NCBI GenBank assembly: GCA_000383355.1
Contig: KB911146.1
Coordinates: forward strand, 51,701-115,700
From: Flavobacterium sp. SCGC AAA160-P02
GTDB taxonomy: Bacteria > Bacteroidota > Bacteroidia > Flavobacteriales > Flavobacteriaceae
Direction: 5' to 3'
DNA: 64,000 nucleotides
The notes under the pieces: generated by a model
Databases searched by the model: none
What the model saw: only the letters and a program-made list of their open reading frames with translations
Told to the model about the DNA's origin: nothing
Part shown: positions 1 through 8,440 of the stretch, piece by piece
Position numbering within the stretch: position 1 is the first letter of the stretch
Layout: every line of letters starts with the position of its first letter
Translations under genes and position numbers: made by a program

Positions 1-153
1 GAAAAAGATTATTTTATTAAAGACCCAAGCGTAAGTCAAGGGTTGGTAGTTGGAGCAACTTTTGTTTTAATTATATCAGGTTTAATTGCTGCCTTAGTAC
101 CTGCTAGAAAAGCGTCACAAATTAAACCAGTAGTAGCCTTAAGAGCAGATTAA
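1..153 (+). CDS. ABC transporter permease, MacB/FtsX type (C-terminal end only)
   Basis: Partial gene that enters from the left edge; only the last 50 residues are visible. They form one hydrophobic helix (about residues 17-35 of the fragment) followed by the cytoplasmic tail PARKASQIKPVVALRAD. This resembles the end of MacB/FtsX-family permeases, where the tail follows the last membrane helix. The stop codon is one base before the start of the next permease, so the two are co-transcribed and probably form a heterodimeric permease of an ABC export system with the HlyD-type adaptor downstream. The substrate cannot be read from the sequence. Confidence 0.85.
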   Translation, partial: EKDYFIKDPSVSQGLVVGATFVLIISGLIAALVPARKASQIKPVVALRAD

Positions 154-154
154 T

Positions 155-1393
155 ATGAAGTTTTTATTTGATTCAGATACTTGGCAAGAAATTTATGGAG
201 GAATCCGTAAAAATAAAACAAGAACTATTATTACTATAATTGGAGTTCTTTGGGGAATTTTCTTACTGGTAACTCTTCTGGGTGCATCAAGAGGATTAGA
301 AAATAATTTTAAAACTATTTTTGGGGATTTTGCTACTAATAGTGTTTTTGTTTGGTCTCAAAGAACAGAATTGCCTTTTAAAGGTTTTCAAAAAGGAAGA
401 AGGGTTCGTCTAACAACCAACGATGTAGAAATTTTAAAAAGAGAATATAAAGAAATTAAATTTATTGCCCCAAGAAGTCAGACAAACAGTGCCATAACAA
501 GAAGTTTTAAAACAGGTAGTTTTAATGTTTCAGGAGACCTTCCAGTATTAGATAAGGTTCAGAAGAAAGATTTAATTTACGGAAGATTTCTAAATGAAAA
601 TGATATTAAGTTAAAGTCTAAAGTTTGTGTAATTGAACAAGAAATATATGAACAATTGTTTGAGAAAGACGAACAACCTGTTGGAGAAATGGTTAATATT
701 GGAAATATATCTTATAAAGTAATTGGTGTGTATAAAAACGGCAACATATCTTTTGATGGTGCTGCAGCTTATATTCCTTTTACAACCTTTCAGCAAGTTT
801 ATAATAGAGCCAACAGAATTAGTTGGATGATGATTACAGCAAATGAAGGAGTAGATATTCTTCAGATGGAACAAGATATTTTGCTCACGCTCAAAAATAT
901 TCATAAAGTAGACCCAGAAGACCAAAGAGCTTTTGGTAGTGCAAATTTAGCAGTAGAAATAGGTAAAATAACTGGGTTTTTAACAGGAATGCAATTTCTC
1001 ACTTGGTTTGTAGGCATCGCCACATTAATTGCAGGGGTTTTTGCCATAGGTAATATACTTTTGATAACAGTTAAAGAACGAACTAAAGAAATAGGAATAC
1101 GAAGAGCTATTGGTGCAACTCCCATAGAGGTAAGAAGACAAGTAGTATTAGAATCTGTATTTTTAACAACTGTTGCAGGAATGCTAGGAATTATTTTTGG
1201 AGGATTTGTTTTATTTCTCTTAGATTATTTTTTAGGTTCTGGTCCAGATCCTACATTAATTAATCCTACTGTAGATATTCCAGTTATATTAGTTGCATTT
1301 TTAATTCTTGTAGTGTTAGGAACTTTAATAGGATTAATACCCGCCTATATGGCAACATTAGTAAAACCAATAGACGCATTAAGAGACGAATAA
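155..1393 (+). CDS. ABC transporter permease, MacB/FtsX type
   Basis: A 412-residue inner-membrane permease. It has one N-terminal membrane helix (about residues 23-45), a large periplasmic MacB-type domain (about 50-270) and three C-terminal helices (about 280-305, 335-360 and 378-400). The conserved cytoplasmic stretch KERTKEIGIRRAIGA after the second helix is typical of FtsX/MacB proteins, as is the tail IPAYMATLVKPIDALRDE. It lies between another permease of the same family and a membrane-fusion protein, which is the usual Bacteroidota layout for MacAB-type efflux or export. The ATPase is expected upstream of the window. Substrate unknown. Confidence 0.9.
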   Translation: MKFLFDSDTWQEIYGGIRKNKTRTIITIIGVLWGIFLLVTLLGASRGLENNFKTIFGDFATNSVFVWSQRTELPFKGFQKGRRVRLTTNDVEILKREYKEIKFIAPRSQTNSAITRSFKTGSFNVSGDLPVLDKVQKKDLIYGRFLNENDIKLKSKVCVIEQEIYEQLFEKDEQPVGEMVNIGNISYKVIGVYKNGNISFDGAAAYIPFTTFQQVYNRANRISWMMITANEGVDILQMEQDILLTLKNIHKVDPEDQRAFGSANLAVEIGKITGFLTGMQFLTWFVGIATLIAGVFAIGNILLITVKERTKEIGIRRAIGATPIEVRRQVVLESVFLTTVAGMLGIIFGGFVLFLLDYFLGSGPDPTLINPTVDIPVILVAFLILVVLGTLIGLIPAYMATLVKPIDALRDE

Positions 1394-1428
1394 AAATAAA
1401 TTAATCAAAACTTATATAGATAATTAAG

Positions 1429-2544
1429 ATGAGTAAAAGAGCAAAAATTATATTAGTAATAGTAGTCATTGCATTTGCAGGTGTTCTTCTATGGTTAGGA
1501 AGCAAAAACAAACAGGACATCCAAACATTCCAAACAGAAACAGCTTTTAAAGCCACAATTGTAAAGAAAACAGTTGCAACGGGTAAGGTAATTCCTTTAG
1601 AAGAAATTGATATAAAGCCACAGATTACGGGTATTATAGATAAAATTATTTTACTTGAAGGTACTAAAGTGAAAAAAGGAGATTTATTGGCCACTGTAAG
1701 AGTTGTTCCAAATGAACAATCATTAATAAGTGCTAAAGGAAGAGTAGATAATATTAAGCTGCGAGTAGAAAATGCTAAAATTTCTTTTGATAGAAATAAG
1801 CAGTTGTTTGACAAGGGTGTGTTAGCTGCCTCTTCATTTGAACAAGTTGAGCTTACCTTTGACCAAGCTAAACAAGATCTAATTAATGCTCAAAATGATT
1901 ATAAAATTATTAAAAGTGGTTCTTCTGGAGTTGGTGTTGCTAATACAGATATTAGAGCTCAAATTTCTGGAACTATCTTAGAAATTCCTGTTAAAGAAGG
2001 AGATCAGGTAATACAAAGTAACAACTTTAACGCTGGTACAACTATTGCTTCAATTGCAGATATGAGTAAAATGATCTTTGAAGGAAAAGTAGATGAATCT
2101 GAAGTTAGTAAATTAGTAAAAGGAACAGCAATTGAAATATCTCTAGGTGCTATAGAAGAAAAAAAATTTCCAGCTAAATTGAATTTTATTGCCCCAAAAG
2201 GAACAGAAGAAGGTGGTGCTGTTCAATTTACAATAAAAGCAAATATTACCCTAGATGACAACTATTTTGTAAGAGCTAACTATAGCGCTAATGCAGAAAT
2301 TGTTTTAGAACAACAAGATAGTGTTCTGGCTATTAAAGAAGCTTTATTACGTTTTGATAAAAAGACTGAAAAACCCTATGTTGAGGTAAAAATTGGAGAT
2401 AATGAGTTTGAGAAAAGAGAATTAGTGCTAGGAATATCTGATGGTGTTAACATCATGGTGAAGTCTGGAATTACCGCTACAGACGAATTAAAAATCTGGA
2501 ATAAAGCAAAAAAAGATAAAAAAAGTGATGAAGATCCTAGATAA
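1429..2544 (+). CDS. Efflux periplasmic adaptor (HlyD/MacA-like membrane-fusion protein)
   Basis: A 371-residue protein with an N-terminal membrane anchor (about residues 5-24). Next come a lipoyl/barrel-sandwich half (about 58-90, with GTKVKKGDLLATV), an alpha-hairpin coiled coil (about 95-160), the second lipoyl half (EIPVKEGDQVIQ) and beta-barrel/membrane-proximal domains. This is the domain order of the MacA/HlyD family, which links an inner-membrane ABC transporter to an outer-membrane channel. It starts 35 bases after the permease stop and is the last gene of the operon, ending just before a strong hairpin. The acidic/basic tail KKDKKSDEDPR has no recognised function. Confidence 0.9.
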   Translation: MSKRAKIILVIVVIAFAGVLLWLGSKNKQDIQTFQTETAFKATIVKKTVATGKVIPLEEIDIKPQITGIIDKIILLEGTKVKKGDLLATVRVVPNEQSLISAKGRVDNIKLRVENAKISFDRNKQLFDKGVLAASSFEQVELTFDQAKQDLINAQNDYKIIKSGSSGVGVANTDIRAQISGTILEIPVKEGDQVIQSNNFNAGTTIASIADMSKMIFEGKVDESEVSKLVKGTAIEISLGAIEEKKFPAKLNFIAPKGTEEGGAVQFTIKANITLDDNYFVRANYSANAEIVLEQQDSVLAIKEALLRFDKKTEKPYVEVKIGDNEFEKRELVLGISDGVNIMVKSGITATDELKIWNKAKKDKKSDEDPR

Positions 2545-2567
2545 TAAAAAACATGATTATTTTTCTT

Positions 2568-2607
2568 AACTAAAAAAAGAACTCAAAGTTGAGTTCTTTT
2601 TTTAGTT
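2568..2607. terminator. Bidirectional transcription terminator
   Basis: Two perfectly complementary 19-base arms (2568-2586 and 2589-2607) are separated by two bases. The outer part is A-rich on one side and T-rich on the other, so the hairpin carries a U-tract in both directions. It ends the ABC-export operon and also overlaps the stop codon of the convergent gene at 2602. Confidence 0.8.
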
Positions 2608-3237
2608 AATAAGTATTCTATATCCCAATTCAAACCCTAAAATATTATAACCACTATTAGGTTTCTGAATATTAAAATTAGAAACATGGCCAACAGTAGT
2701 TCCAAGATAAAATTCTGATTTCTTATTTGTATATACTAGCCCTAAAGATACATTTTCGATAAAAGTAAAGCCCTTAGCTAATCGTTCAGACTCCAAATCT
2801 ATAAAAGCAGCTCCCAAACCTAAGGTTGCCTCAAAAGAGATATTTTTAGTTAAAGATTTCCTCAATTGAAAACCTAGTTCAAATGCATACAAAGAGATGT
2901 CTTTCTTTTGGGTAAACTTTTCACGTAGAAATTCATAATCAGGTTCGTCTGGAGTTATAAATTGTTCATTTAATAATTGATGTTGTGCCATTTGAAACTG
3001 TGGCTGAATAATGAGGTTTATATCCCAATTAATTCCTGTTCGTAAGGTATAAAACAACTGAAATTTATACACATTGGTCTTGTAATCGTAATCTTTATCA
3101 AAAAATAAGATATTATTTTGTTTTGCACTACTAAAAAGAATTCCAACTTTTTTTAATGAAAGTTGCTGCTTTTTTTTTTCTTGACTAGTAGCTAAAGAAC
3201 TAAGAAATAATAATAAGATAAGAATAGGTTTATTCAA
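2602..3237 (-). CDS. Secreted outer-membrane beta-barrel-like protein of unknown function
   Basis: A 211-residue protein with a clear signal peptide (MNKPILILLLFLSSLATSQ, cleavage probably near residue 19). The mature part alternates hydrophobic and polar residues and ends in an aromatic strand, ELGYRILIN, as outer-membrane barrels do. Stretches such as FELGFQLRKSLTKNISFEATLGLGAAF resemble small porin-like barrels, but no specific family is recognised. Its first 8 bases overlap the end of the upstream 3-hydroxyacyl-CoA dehydrogenase gene, so the two are likely co-transcribed although no functional link is evident. Confidence 0.7.
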   Translation of the reverse strand: MNKPILILLLFLSSLATSQEKKKQQLSLKKVGILFSSAKQNNILFFDKDYDYKTNVYKFQLFYTLRTGINWDINLIIQPQFQMAQHQLLNEQFITPDEPDYEFLREKFTQKKDISLYAFELGFQLRKSLTKNISFEATLGLGAAFIDLESERLAKGFTFIENVSLGLVYTNKKSEFYLGTTVGHVSNFNIQKPNSGYNILGFELGYRILIN

Positions 3238-4117
3238 ACTGCTTGGCTATTTTTTCAGCTTTTCTACTCTCAGAATAATCATAAAAACCTTCCCCAGATT
3301 TCACTCCTAATTTACCAGCTCTTACCATATTTACCAATAGTGGGCATGGTGCATATTTTGGGTTTTTAAAACCGTTATACATCACCTCTAAAATAGACAA
3401 ACAAACATCTAAACCTATAAAATCAGCTAATTGTAATGGCCCCATTGGGTGAGCCATTCCTAATTTCATAACGGTATCTATTGCTGTAACTCCAGCAACA
3501 CCGTTGTAGAGTGTTTCAATAGATTCATTAATCATAGGTAGTAAGATTCTATTAGCTACAAAACCAGGATAGTCATTTACTTCTACAGGTATTTTATTCA
3601 CTTTTTTAGATAGATCAACTATAAATTTTGTTACTTCATCAGAAGTATTATAGCCTCTAATTATTTCAACCAATTTCATAATAGGAACTGGATTCATAAA
3701 ATGCATACCAATAACTTGGTCTGGTCTGCTTGTTATTCCTGCTATTTGAGTAATAGAAATAGAAGAGGTGTTTGTAGCTAAAATGGTGTCTTCTGGGCAA
3801 ACCTCATCTAATTCTTTAAAGATTTTTAATTTTAAATCTAAATTTTCAGTTGCAGCCTCTATTACTAAACTTGCATATTGTGTTCCTTCTTTAATAGAAG
3901 TATAGGTAGTAATATTTGCAAGTGTTCTATCTTTATCTATAGCAGTTATTTTCTCCTTAGAAACCATCCTATCTAAGTTTTTGGAGATTGCAGCAATACC
4001 TTTGTCAAGAGATTTCTGAGAAATATCAATCAATTGTACATTATAATTATATTGAGCAAAGGTGTGGGCAATTCCATTTCCCATGGTTCCAGCTCCAATT
4101 ACAGCTATATTTTTCAT
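3230..4117 (-). CDS. 3-hydroxybutyryl-CoA dehydrogenase
   Basis: A 295-residue NAD-dependent 3-hydroxyacyl-CoA dehydrogenase, cytosolic, which interconverts 3-hydroxyacyl-CoA and 3-ketoacyl-CoA in fatty-acid or butyrate-type metabolism. The N-terminal Rossmann fold carries GAGTMGNG (about residues 8-15). NTSS (116-119) and HFMNP (139-143, with the catalytic His139) are the family active-site motifs. The C-terminal domain contains the conserved DYPGFVANRIL and GVKSGEGFYDY. Length is normal for a stand-alone enzyme without a crotonase fusion. The symbols hbd and paaH are both used for such proteins, and the physiological role cannot be decided here. Confidence 0.92.
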   Translation of the reverse strand: MKNIAVIGAGTMGNGIAHTFAQYNYNVQLIDISQKSLDKGIAAISKNLDRMVSKEKITAIDKDRTLANITTYTSIKEGTQYASLVIEAATENLDLKLKIFKELDEVCPEDTILATNTSSISITQIAGITSRPDQVIGMHFMNPVPIMKLVEIIRGYNTSDEVTKFIVDLSKKVNKIPVEVNDYPGFVANRILLPMINESIETLYNGVAGVTAIDTVMKLGMAHPMGPLQLADFIGLDVCLSILEVMYNGFKNPKYAPCPLLVNMVRAGKLGVKSGEGFYDYSESRKAEKIAKQFE

Positions 4118-4157
4118 ATGTATTGTATTTAATGATTTACTATTTTGTGATGATTCT

Positions 4158-4245
4158 TTTGTGGGCGTTTAAACGGGCTTTTTGTGCCAATCTTTTTATT
4201 CATTCTTCATATAAAGGATTTCTACTTCAATCCCTAACGCGCCTG
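4158..4245. repeat. Intergenic structured element with GGGCGTT/AACGCGCC ends
   Basis: The non-coding gap between two minus-strand genes holds a relatively G/C-rich stretch in an AT-rich background. It begins with GTGGGCGTTTAAACGGGC and ends with TTCAATCCCTAACGCGCC, so the ends are roughly complementary (GGGCGTT against AACGCGCC). From memory, similar intergenic sequences recur in flavobacterial genomes. Within this window only a distantly similar element is seen (63389-63461). The function is unknown; it could be a dispersed repeat or an RNA processing or terminator element. Confidence 0.4.
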
Positions 4246-4276
4246 TATTCTAAAATTTTAGAAGATAACGTTGCTT

Positions 4277-5236
4277 CTAAAAACAATCAATAATCTGCTG
4301 TGCTACTCTTAAGGCATTAGTACCTTGTTGCAAAGAAACCACAGGTTTTGTATTATTTTCAATAGCTGTAGCAAAAGACTCTAATTCATCTAAGATAGCA
4401 TTGTTAGGAGTTACCTCAGGATTGTCAAAATATATTTGTTTCTTAACACCTTCTGCATTTTGGAGAATCATGGCAAATTCATCTGGGTTTTCAGGAACAT
4501 CTTTCATTCTAACAACCTCAGATTTTTTTTCTAAGAAGTCTACAGAAATATAGGCATCTTTCTGAAAGAAGCGAGATTTACGCATGTTCTTCATAGATAT
4601 TCTACTGGCCGTTAAATTGGCTACACATCCGTTCTCAAATTCTATTCTAGCATTTGCAATGTCTGGAGTTTCAGAAATAACAGTAACTCCACTTGCATGA
4701 ATATTCTTTACAGGTGAATTAACGACACTTAAAATGATATCTATATCATGAATCATTAAATCTAATACTACTGGAACATCAGTACCTCTAGGATTAAACT
4801 CAGCCAAACGATGACACTCTATAAACATTGGAGAAACAATCATGTCTTGTACTGCAGTAAAAGCAGGATTAAAGCGCTCTACATGACCAACCTGACCTTT
4901 TACGTGCTTTTGGCTCGCCAAAGTTCTAATGGCTTCAGCTTCTACAACTGTTTTGGTAATTGGTTTTTCTATAAAAATATGACACCCTTTTTCTATTGCC
5001 TGTTTTGCACAGTCAAAATGAGAAAGAGTAGGGGTTACAATATCTACAACATCAACAGCTTCAATTAATTCTTCAATAGAATTAAATGCATGATACCCGA
5101 ACTCTTTAGAAACTTTTTGAGCATTTTCTTTAGAAGGATCATAAAAACCTACCAATTCGTATTTATTAGATTGTTGTAGTAATTTTAGGTGAATCTTTCC
5201 TAAATGACCCGCACCTAATACTCCCGCTTTTAGCAT
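4277..5236 (-). CDS. Gfo/Idh/MocA family oxidoreductase
   Basis: A 319-residue NAD(P)-dependent oxidoreductase. The N-terminal Rossmann fold starts with GVLGAGHLGKIH (about residues 5-16), and the family motif EKP lies in FIEKPITK near residue 95. The C-terminal alpha/beta substrate domain includes DLMIHDIDIILS, whose histidine is typical of the catalytic H/D region. The family acts on sugars, inositols or related hydroxy compounds, and the substrate cannot be inferred. It is transcribed alone on the minus strand, 159 bases upstream of the 3-hydroxybutyryl-CoA dehydrogenase start. Confidence 0.88.
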   Translation of the reverse strand: MLKAGVLGAGHLGKIHLKLLQQSNKYELVGFYDPSKENAQKVSKEFGYHAFNSIEELIEAVDVVDIVTPTLSHFDCAKQAIEKGCHIFIEKPITKTVVEAEAIRTLASQKHVKGQVGHVERFNPAFTAVQDMIVSPMFIECHRLAEFNPRGTDVPVVLDLMIHDIDIILSVVNSPVKNIHASGVTVISETPDIANARIEFENGCVANLTASRISMKNMRKSRFFQKDAYISVDFLEKKSEVVRMKDVPENPDEFAMILQNAEGVKKQIYFDNPEVTPNNAILDELESFATAIENNTKPVVSLQQGTNALRVAQQIIDCF

Positions 5237-5343
5237 AAAATTTGATTTTTTTGATGTTGTTTTTAAACCGATAACAAAGATACAATTTTATAGGAATTTA
5301 AAATCAATTATTCTATTTTTAGGCTTCTCTATAAAGTTATAAA

Positions 5344-5985
5344 TTGAAAGATACTTCCAAACATCAAGGCCTTAGAAATCAGTTAGCAAACGTGCTAAAA
5401 AAGAAAGGGATTACCAACGAGAATGTGTTAAATGCCGTTAAAAAAATTCCAAGACATTTGTTTATTGATTCTTCTTTTGCAGATCATGCTTATCAAGACA
5501 AAGCATTTCCTATAGCAGCAGAACAAACCATCTCTCAGCCTTATACAGTTGCTTTTCAATCTCAAACCTTAGCAGTAAGTTCTGGAGATAGTGTCTTAGA
5601 AATAGGAACAGGATCTGGTTATCAGACAGCAGTTTTGTTAGAATTAGGAGCTATAGTTTATACCATAGAACGACAACATGAGTTGTTTAAAAAAACCTCT
5701 TTATTTTTACCAAAGTTGGGATATAACCCTAAGAAATTTATTTTTGGAGATGGTTATAAAGGTTTGAAAGAAAAAGCTCCTTTTGATAAAATAATAGTAA
5801 CAGCAGGTGCTCCTTTTGTTCCTAAACCATTATTAGCTCAACTAAAAGTGGGAGGGATGTTATTAATTCCTGTGGGTGATAAAAAACAAATTATGACATT
5901 GTTTCATAGAAAATCTCCAAAAGAATTTGATAAACAAGAGTTAGGAGATTTTGCTTTTGTTCCTATGCTTCAAAAAAAAGCATAA
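5344..5985 (+). CDS. pcm: Protein-L-isoaspartate O-methyltransferase
   Basis: A 213-residue cytosolic repair enzyme that uses S-adenosylmethionine to methylate abnormal L-isoaspartyl residues in aged proteins. The SAM-binding motif LEIGTGSGYQTAVL is near residue 80, and the active-site segment EQTISQPYTVA lies near residue 60, both diagnostic of PCMT. The start is a TTG (5344-5346). It is chosen because KDTSKHQGLRNQLANVLKKKGI is the expected N-terminus of flavobacterial Pcm and no ATG gives it. It is divergent from the oxidoreductase gene and appears monocistronic. Confidence 0.92.
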   Translation: MKDTSKHQGLRNQLANVLKKKGITNENVLNAVKKIPRHLFIDSSFADHAYQDKAFPIAAEQTISQPYTVAFQSQTLAVSSGDSVLEIGTGSGYQTAVLLELGAIVYTIERQHELFKKTSLFLPKLGYNPKKFIFGDGYKGLKEKAPFDKIIVTAGAPFVPKPLLAQLKVGGMLLIPVGDKKQIMTLFHRKSPKEFDKQELGDFAFVPMLQKKA

Positions 5986-6008
5986 TAAATAGCTTCAAAC
6001 AAGAGTTA

Positions 6009-6437
6009 TTATTTTGTAGCTCTTTTCCAAATAGCAGTTCTTCCAAACATAGAGAAACCAATATATCCTCTAATTTTTAGAGTGTTTTCATCTAATAATT
6101 GAATATAACACTTGTATTCTTTTCCATTTTTTGGATCTAAAATTTTTCCACCAGACCATTCATCACCATCTTTTTTTAAACCGGTTAGAATATTCATTCC
6201 TAAAATAGGTGCGTTTTTTCTTTCACCACTACAATTGATGCAAATAGCACCTTGATTTTCTGAATTTGTAATCTTAGTGATTTTAGCAAATGCCTGGTCA
6301 TTTTTTTCATAAACTTCAATTACAGATTCCAGACGATTGGTTTCTTCATCAAAAGAATTCCAAGCACCAAAAATAGTTTGAGCGTTCATTGAAAAAGAAA
6401 ATGTGATAAAAAAGACGCATATAATTCTTGATAACAT
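6009..6437 (-). CDS. DUF2147 family secreted protein
   Basis: A 142-residue protein with a signal peptide ending near NAQ (residue 19). The mature part IFGAWNSFDEETNRLESVIEV starts with the GxW pattern of the DUF2147 family, and the end GRTAIWKRATK is typical as well. Family members are small periplasmic beta proteins of unknown biochemical role. Two cysteines in CINCSG (about residues 66-69) could form a disulfide. Divergent from the DUF922-like gene at 6497. Confidence 0.85.
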   Translation of the reverse strand: MLSRIICVFFITFSFSMNAQTIFGAWNSFDEETNRLESVIEVYEKNDQAFAKITKITNSENQGAICINCSGERKNAPILGMNILTGLKKDGDEWSGGKILDPKNGKEYKCYIQLLDENTLKIRGYIGFSMFGRTAIWKRATK

Positions 6438-6452
6438 ACCTAAGTGTTTTTG

Positions 6453-6460
6453 TATTTTTG
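6453..6460 (+). promoter_or_regulatory. Bacteroidota -7 promoter element (TATTTTTG)
   Basis: It matches TAnnTTTG, with a TTG at 6428-6430 lying 22 bases upstream as a possible -33 element. It is placed 36 bases before the ATG at 6497 and would drive the DUF922-like gene. Confidence 0.5.
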
Positions 6461-6496
6461 CAGTAGTAAAAATATGAAAACTTTATTGATATTCGA

Positions 6497-7051
6497 ATGA
6501 TTAAAAAAAACATGATTGTACTTATAAGTTTCTTTTTTTTATTTCAAAATAATGCTGTTTTTTCTCAAGGCAACATTATTAAATGGGATAAAGATATTTT
6601 ATTATCATGGAATGATTTTAAAGAAAAAAAAGGAGCAAAAGTTGCCTATAGTGCTATTGCAATTAAGTTAAAACCACTAGTTAGTACTACAAAAAGAATT
6701 AAATTATCTATTTATGCTTATTTTGATATGTCTAAATCAATAACAGGAATTTATGACGATGATGTGCTAAATCATGAGCAATTTCATTTTTTAATAGGTG
6801 AATTATTTGCAAGAAAACTTAAAAAAAAGATTCTTTCTGTTCCTAAAAACATCTTTTTTAATGATAGAACACAGTTTGAAGTTGTTTATAAAGAAAATTA
6901 TGAAGCTTACCTGTCATATCAAAAAAAATATGATGAAGAAACTTTTTATTCAGTAGATAAAAAAGCTCAAATAAATTGGGAAATAAAAATAATAAAAGAA
7001 TTAAAAGAATATCATAAATATTCAAATCTAATCATAGATTTAATTAAATAA
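6497..7051 (+). CDS. DUF922-like secreted putative zinc metalloprotease
   Basis: A 184-residue protein with a signal peptide (to about residue 24, VFSQ). The HExxH zinc-binding signature is present as H93-E94-Q-F-H97 inside LNHEQFHFLIGELFARKL. This context, together with the early WNDFK motif near residue 38, matches DUF922, a family predicted to be secreted Zn-dependent proteases. The downstream region is rich in Lys, Glu and Tyr. No protease activity has been shown for this protein, and the natural substrate is unknown. It converges on kdsC, with only two bases between the stop codons. Confidence 0.75.
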   Translation: MIKKNMIVLISFFFLFQNNAVFSQGNIIKWDKDILLSWNDFKEKKGAKVAYSAIAIKLKPLVSTTKRIKLSIYAYFDMSKSITGIYDDDVLNHEQFHFLIGELFARKLKKKILSVPKNIFFNDRTQFEVVYKENYEAYLSYQKKYDEETFYSVDKKAQINWEIKIIKELKEYHKYSNLIIDLIK

Positions 7052-7053
7052 GA

Positions 7054-7581
7054 TTAATCAAAAGTGGCATCAAAATTTGAATCCCATTTTCCTTGTACAC
7101 GCAAGATTTGCTCAATAATATCTCGCACACAACCTTCTCCACCTTTTTTATCAGAAATATATTTAGCTATTTGTTGAATCTCTGTTGCAGCATCATTAGG
7201 GCAGCAGGCTAAACCAACCAATTTCATTACTGGGTAATCTGGGACATCGTCTCCCATATACAATACATTTTGAGATTGCAAATTGTACATATCTACCAAT
7301 TCATTGTATTGTTCTACTTTGTTATGTGCTCCCATATACACATCTTTAATTCCTAAATTTTCTAATCTAATTTTCACTCCTTCGTTTTTACCCCCCGTAA
7401 TAATACAGACTCTTAATCCAGCATTAACTGCAGCACGAAGTGCATAGCCATCTTTAATATTCATCTGACGAATTAATTCACCATTTGATAGTACGGTAAC
7501 AATTCCATTAGTTAATACTCCATCAACATCAAAAATGAGTGTATTAATTTGAGACAGGTATTGTTTATAGCTTTTTTCCAT
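7054..7581 (-). CDS. kdsC: 3-deoxy-D-manno-octulosonate 8-phosphate phosphatase (KdsC-type HAD)
   Basis: A 175-residue HAD-superfamily phosphatase of the cap-less C0 type. The nucleophile motif DVDG is at residues 18-21, motif II is in CIITGG, and motif III is in MGDDVPDYPVMK. Length and motif order match KdsC, which removes phosphate from KDO-8-P during synthesis of the lipopolysaccharide inner core in the cytosol. Related HAD enzymes act on nonulosonic acid 9-phosphates, so a role with the sialic-type sugar made from the 33-36 kb genes is possible but less likely. It overlaps the DUF2520 gene by 17 bases, which implies one operon. Confidence 0.85.
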   Translation of the reverse strand: MEKSYKQYLSQINTLIFDVDGVLTNGIVTVLSNGELIRQMNIKDGYALRAAVNAGLRVCIITGGKNEGVKIRLENLGIKDVYMGAHNKVEQYNELVDMYNLQSQNVLYMGDDVPDYPVMKLVGLACCPNDAATEIQQIAKYISDKKGGEGCVRDIIEQILRVQGKWDSNFDATFD

Positions 7582-8317
7582 GATCTTGAATAGATTGGGT
7601 GATTTTTAAATAAAGTTCTTGTTGTGTTTTAGTTAGCAAATTTAGATGATTTTCTATGGTTTCTGTATCATTTCTTTTTGCAGGTCCAGTTTGTGCTTCT
7701 TTGGGAGTTAAGTTTTTAATTTTTTGAGATGTTTCTTGAATTAAAGGTTGTAAAATATTAAATGGAACACCGTGATCTTCACAAATATCATGTGCAATTG
7801 CATACATATGATTGGTGAAATTATTCACAAAAACAGCAGCAACATGAATTTTTTTTCTTTGAATAGATGATAAATGATAAATAGTACCTTGCAACAGAGA
7901 AGCTAATTTTTCTAATTTTATGAGGTCGTTTTTATTTTCTGCTTCCAAACAAATAGGAATATTTGTAAAATCTACTTCCTTTTCTTTTGAAAAGGATTGA
8001 AGAAGATAAAACACACCTTTATTTCCTGAATTATTTAAAGCATTCATTTCAACAGTTCCAGAAGTATGAACAACAAGAGAGTTTTTAATATTGGATGAAA
8101 TAGCTGCAATAGCATCATCACTCACAGCAATAATTGTAATATCTGCTTGTTCTAATAATGATAAATCATTTGTAGTTGGAACAGTACTTTTTAGGCTAGC
8201 TACATCTTTCAAATTTCTTGTATATACTTGTTTTAGATTGATGCTGTCAATCTTTAAAAAAGCATGAATTAAATGTGTGGCAACATTTCCACTCCCTAAA
8301 ATAACTACTGAAATCAT
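7565..8317 (-). CDS. Rossmann-like / DUF2520 domain protein
   Basis: A 250-residue protein with an N-terminal Rossmann-like NAD(P) fold (VVILGSGNVATHLIHAF, residues 4-20) and a helical C-terminal DUF2520 domain (about 125-245, with KKIHVAAVFVNNFTNHMY). The fold resembles pyrroline-5-carboxylate reductase-like or hydroxyacid dehydrogenase-like proteins, but the reaction is unknown. In Bacteroidota it is commonly next to kdsC, as here. Confidence 0.85.
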   Translation of the reverse strand: MISVVILGSGNVATHLIHAFLKIDSINLKQVYTRNLKDVASLKSTVPTTNDLSLLEQADITIIAVSDDAIAAISSNIKNSLVVHTSGTVEMNALNNSGNKGVFYLLQSFSKEKEVDFTNIPICLEAENKNDLIKLEKLASLLQGTIYHLSSIQRKKIHVAAVFVNNFTNHMYAIAHDICEDHGVPFNILQPLIQETSQKIKNLTPKEAQTGPAKRNDTETIENHLNLLTKTQQELYLKITQSIQDHGKKL

Positions 8318-8440
8318 GCTACGAAGATATTGAAATTATTCATTGCTATGATTGATTCTTCTGGTTTAGAAAACCGATCTATAAATATGTTTCTTTTTTA
8401 GTGGTTTCTTTTGTAAATTCGTTTTTTAATATATTTTAAA

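Noticed and set aside
1401..1814. 137-codon minus-strand ORF
   Set aside because: Antisense to the HlyD-type adaptor gene; no recognisable domain.
3988..4293. Open frame of 101 codons on the plus strand
   Set aside because: It is mostly antisense to the 3-hydroxybutyryl-CoA dehydrogenase gene, with unusual composition and no family resemblance.
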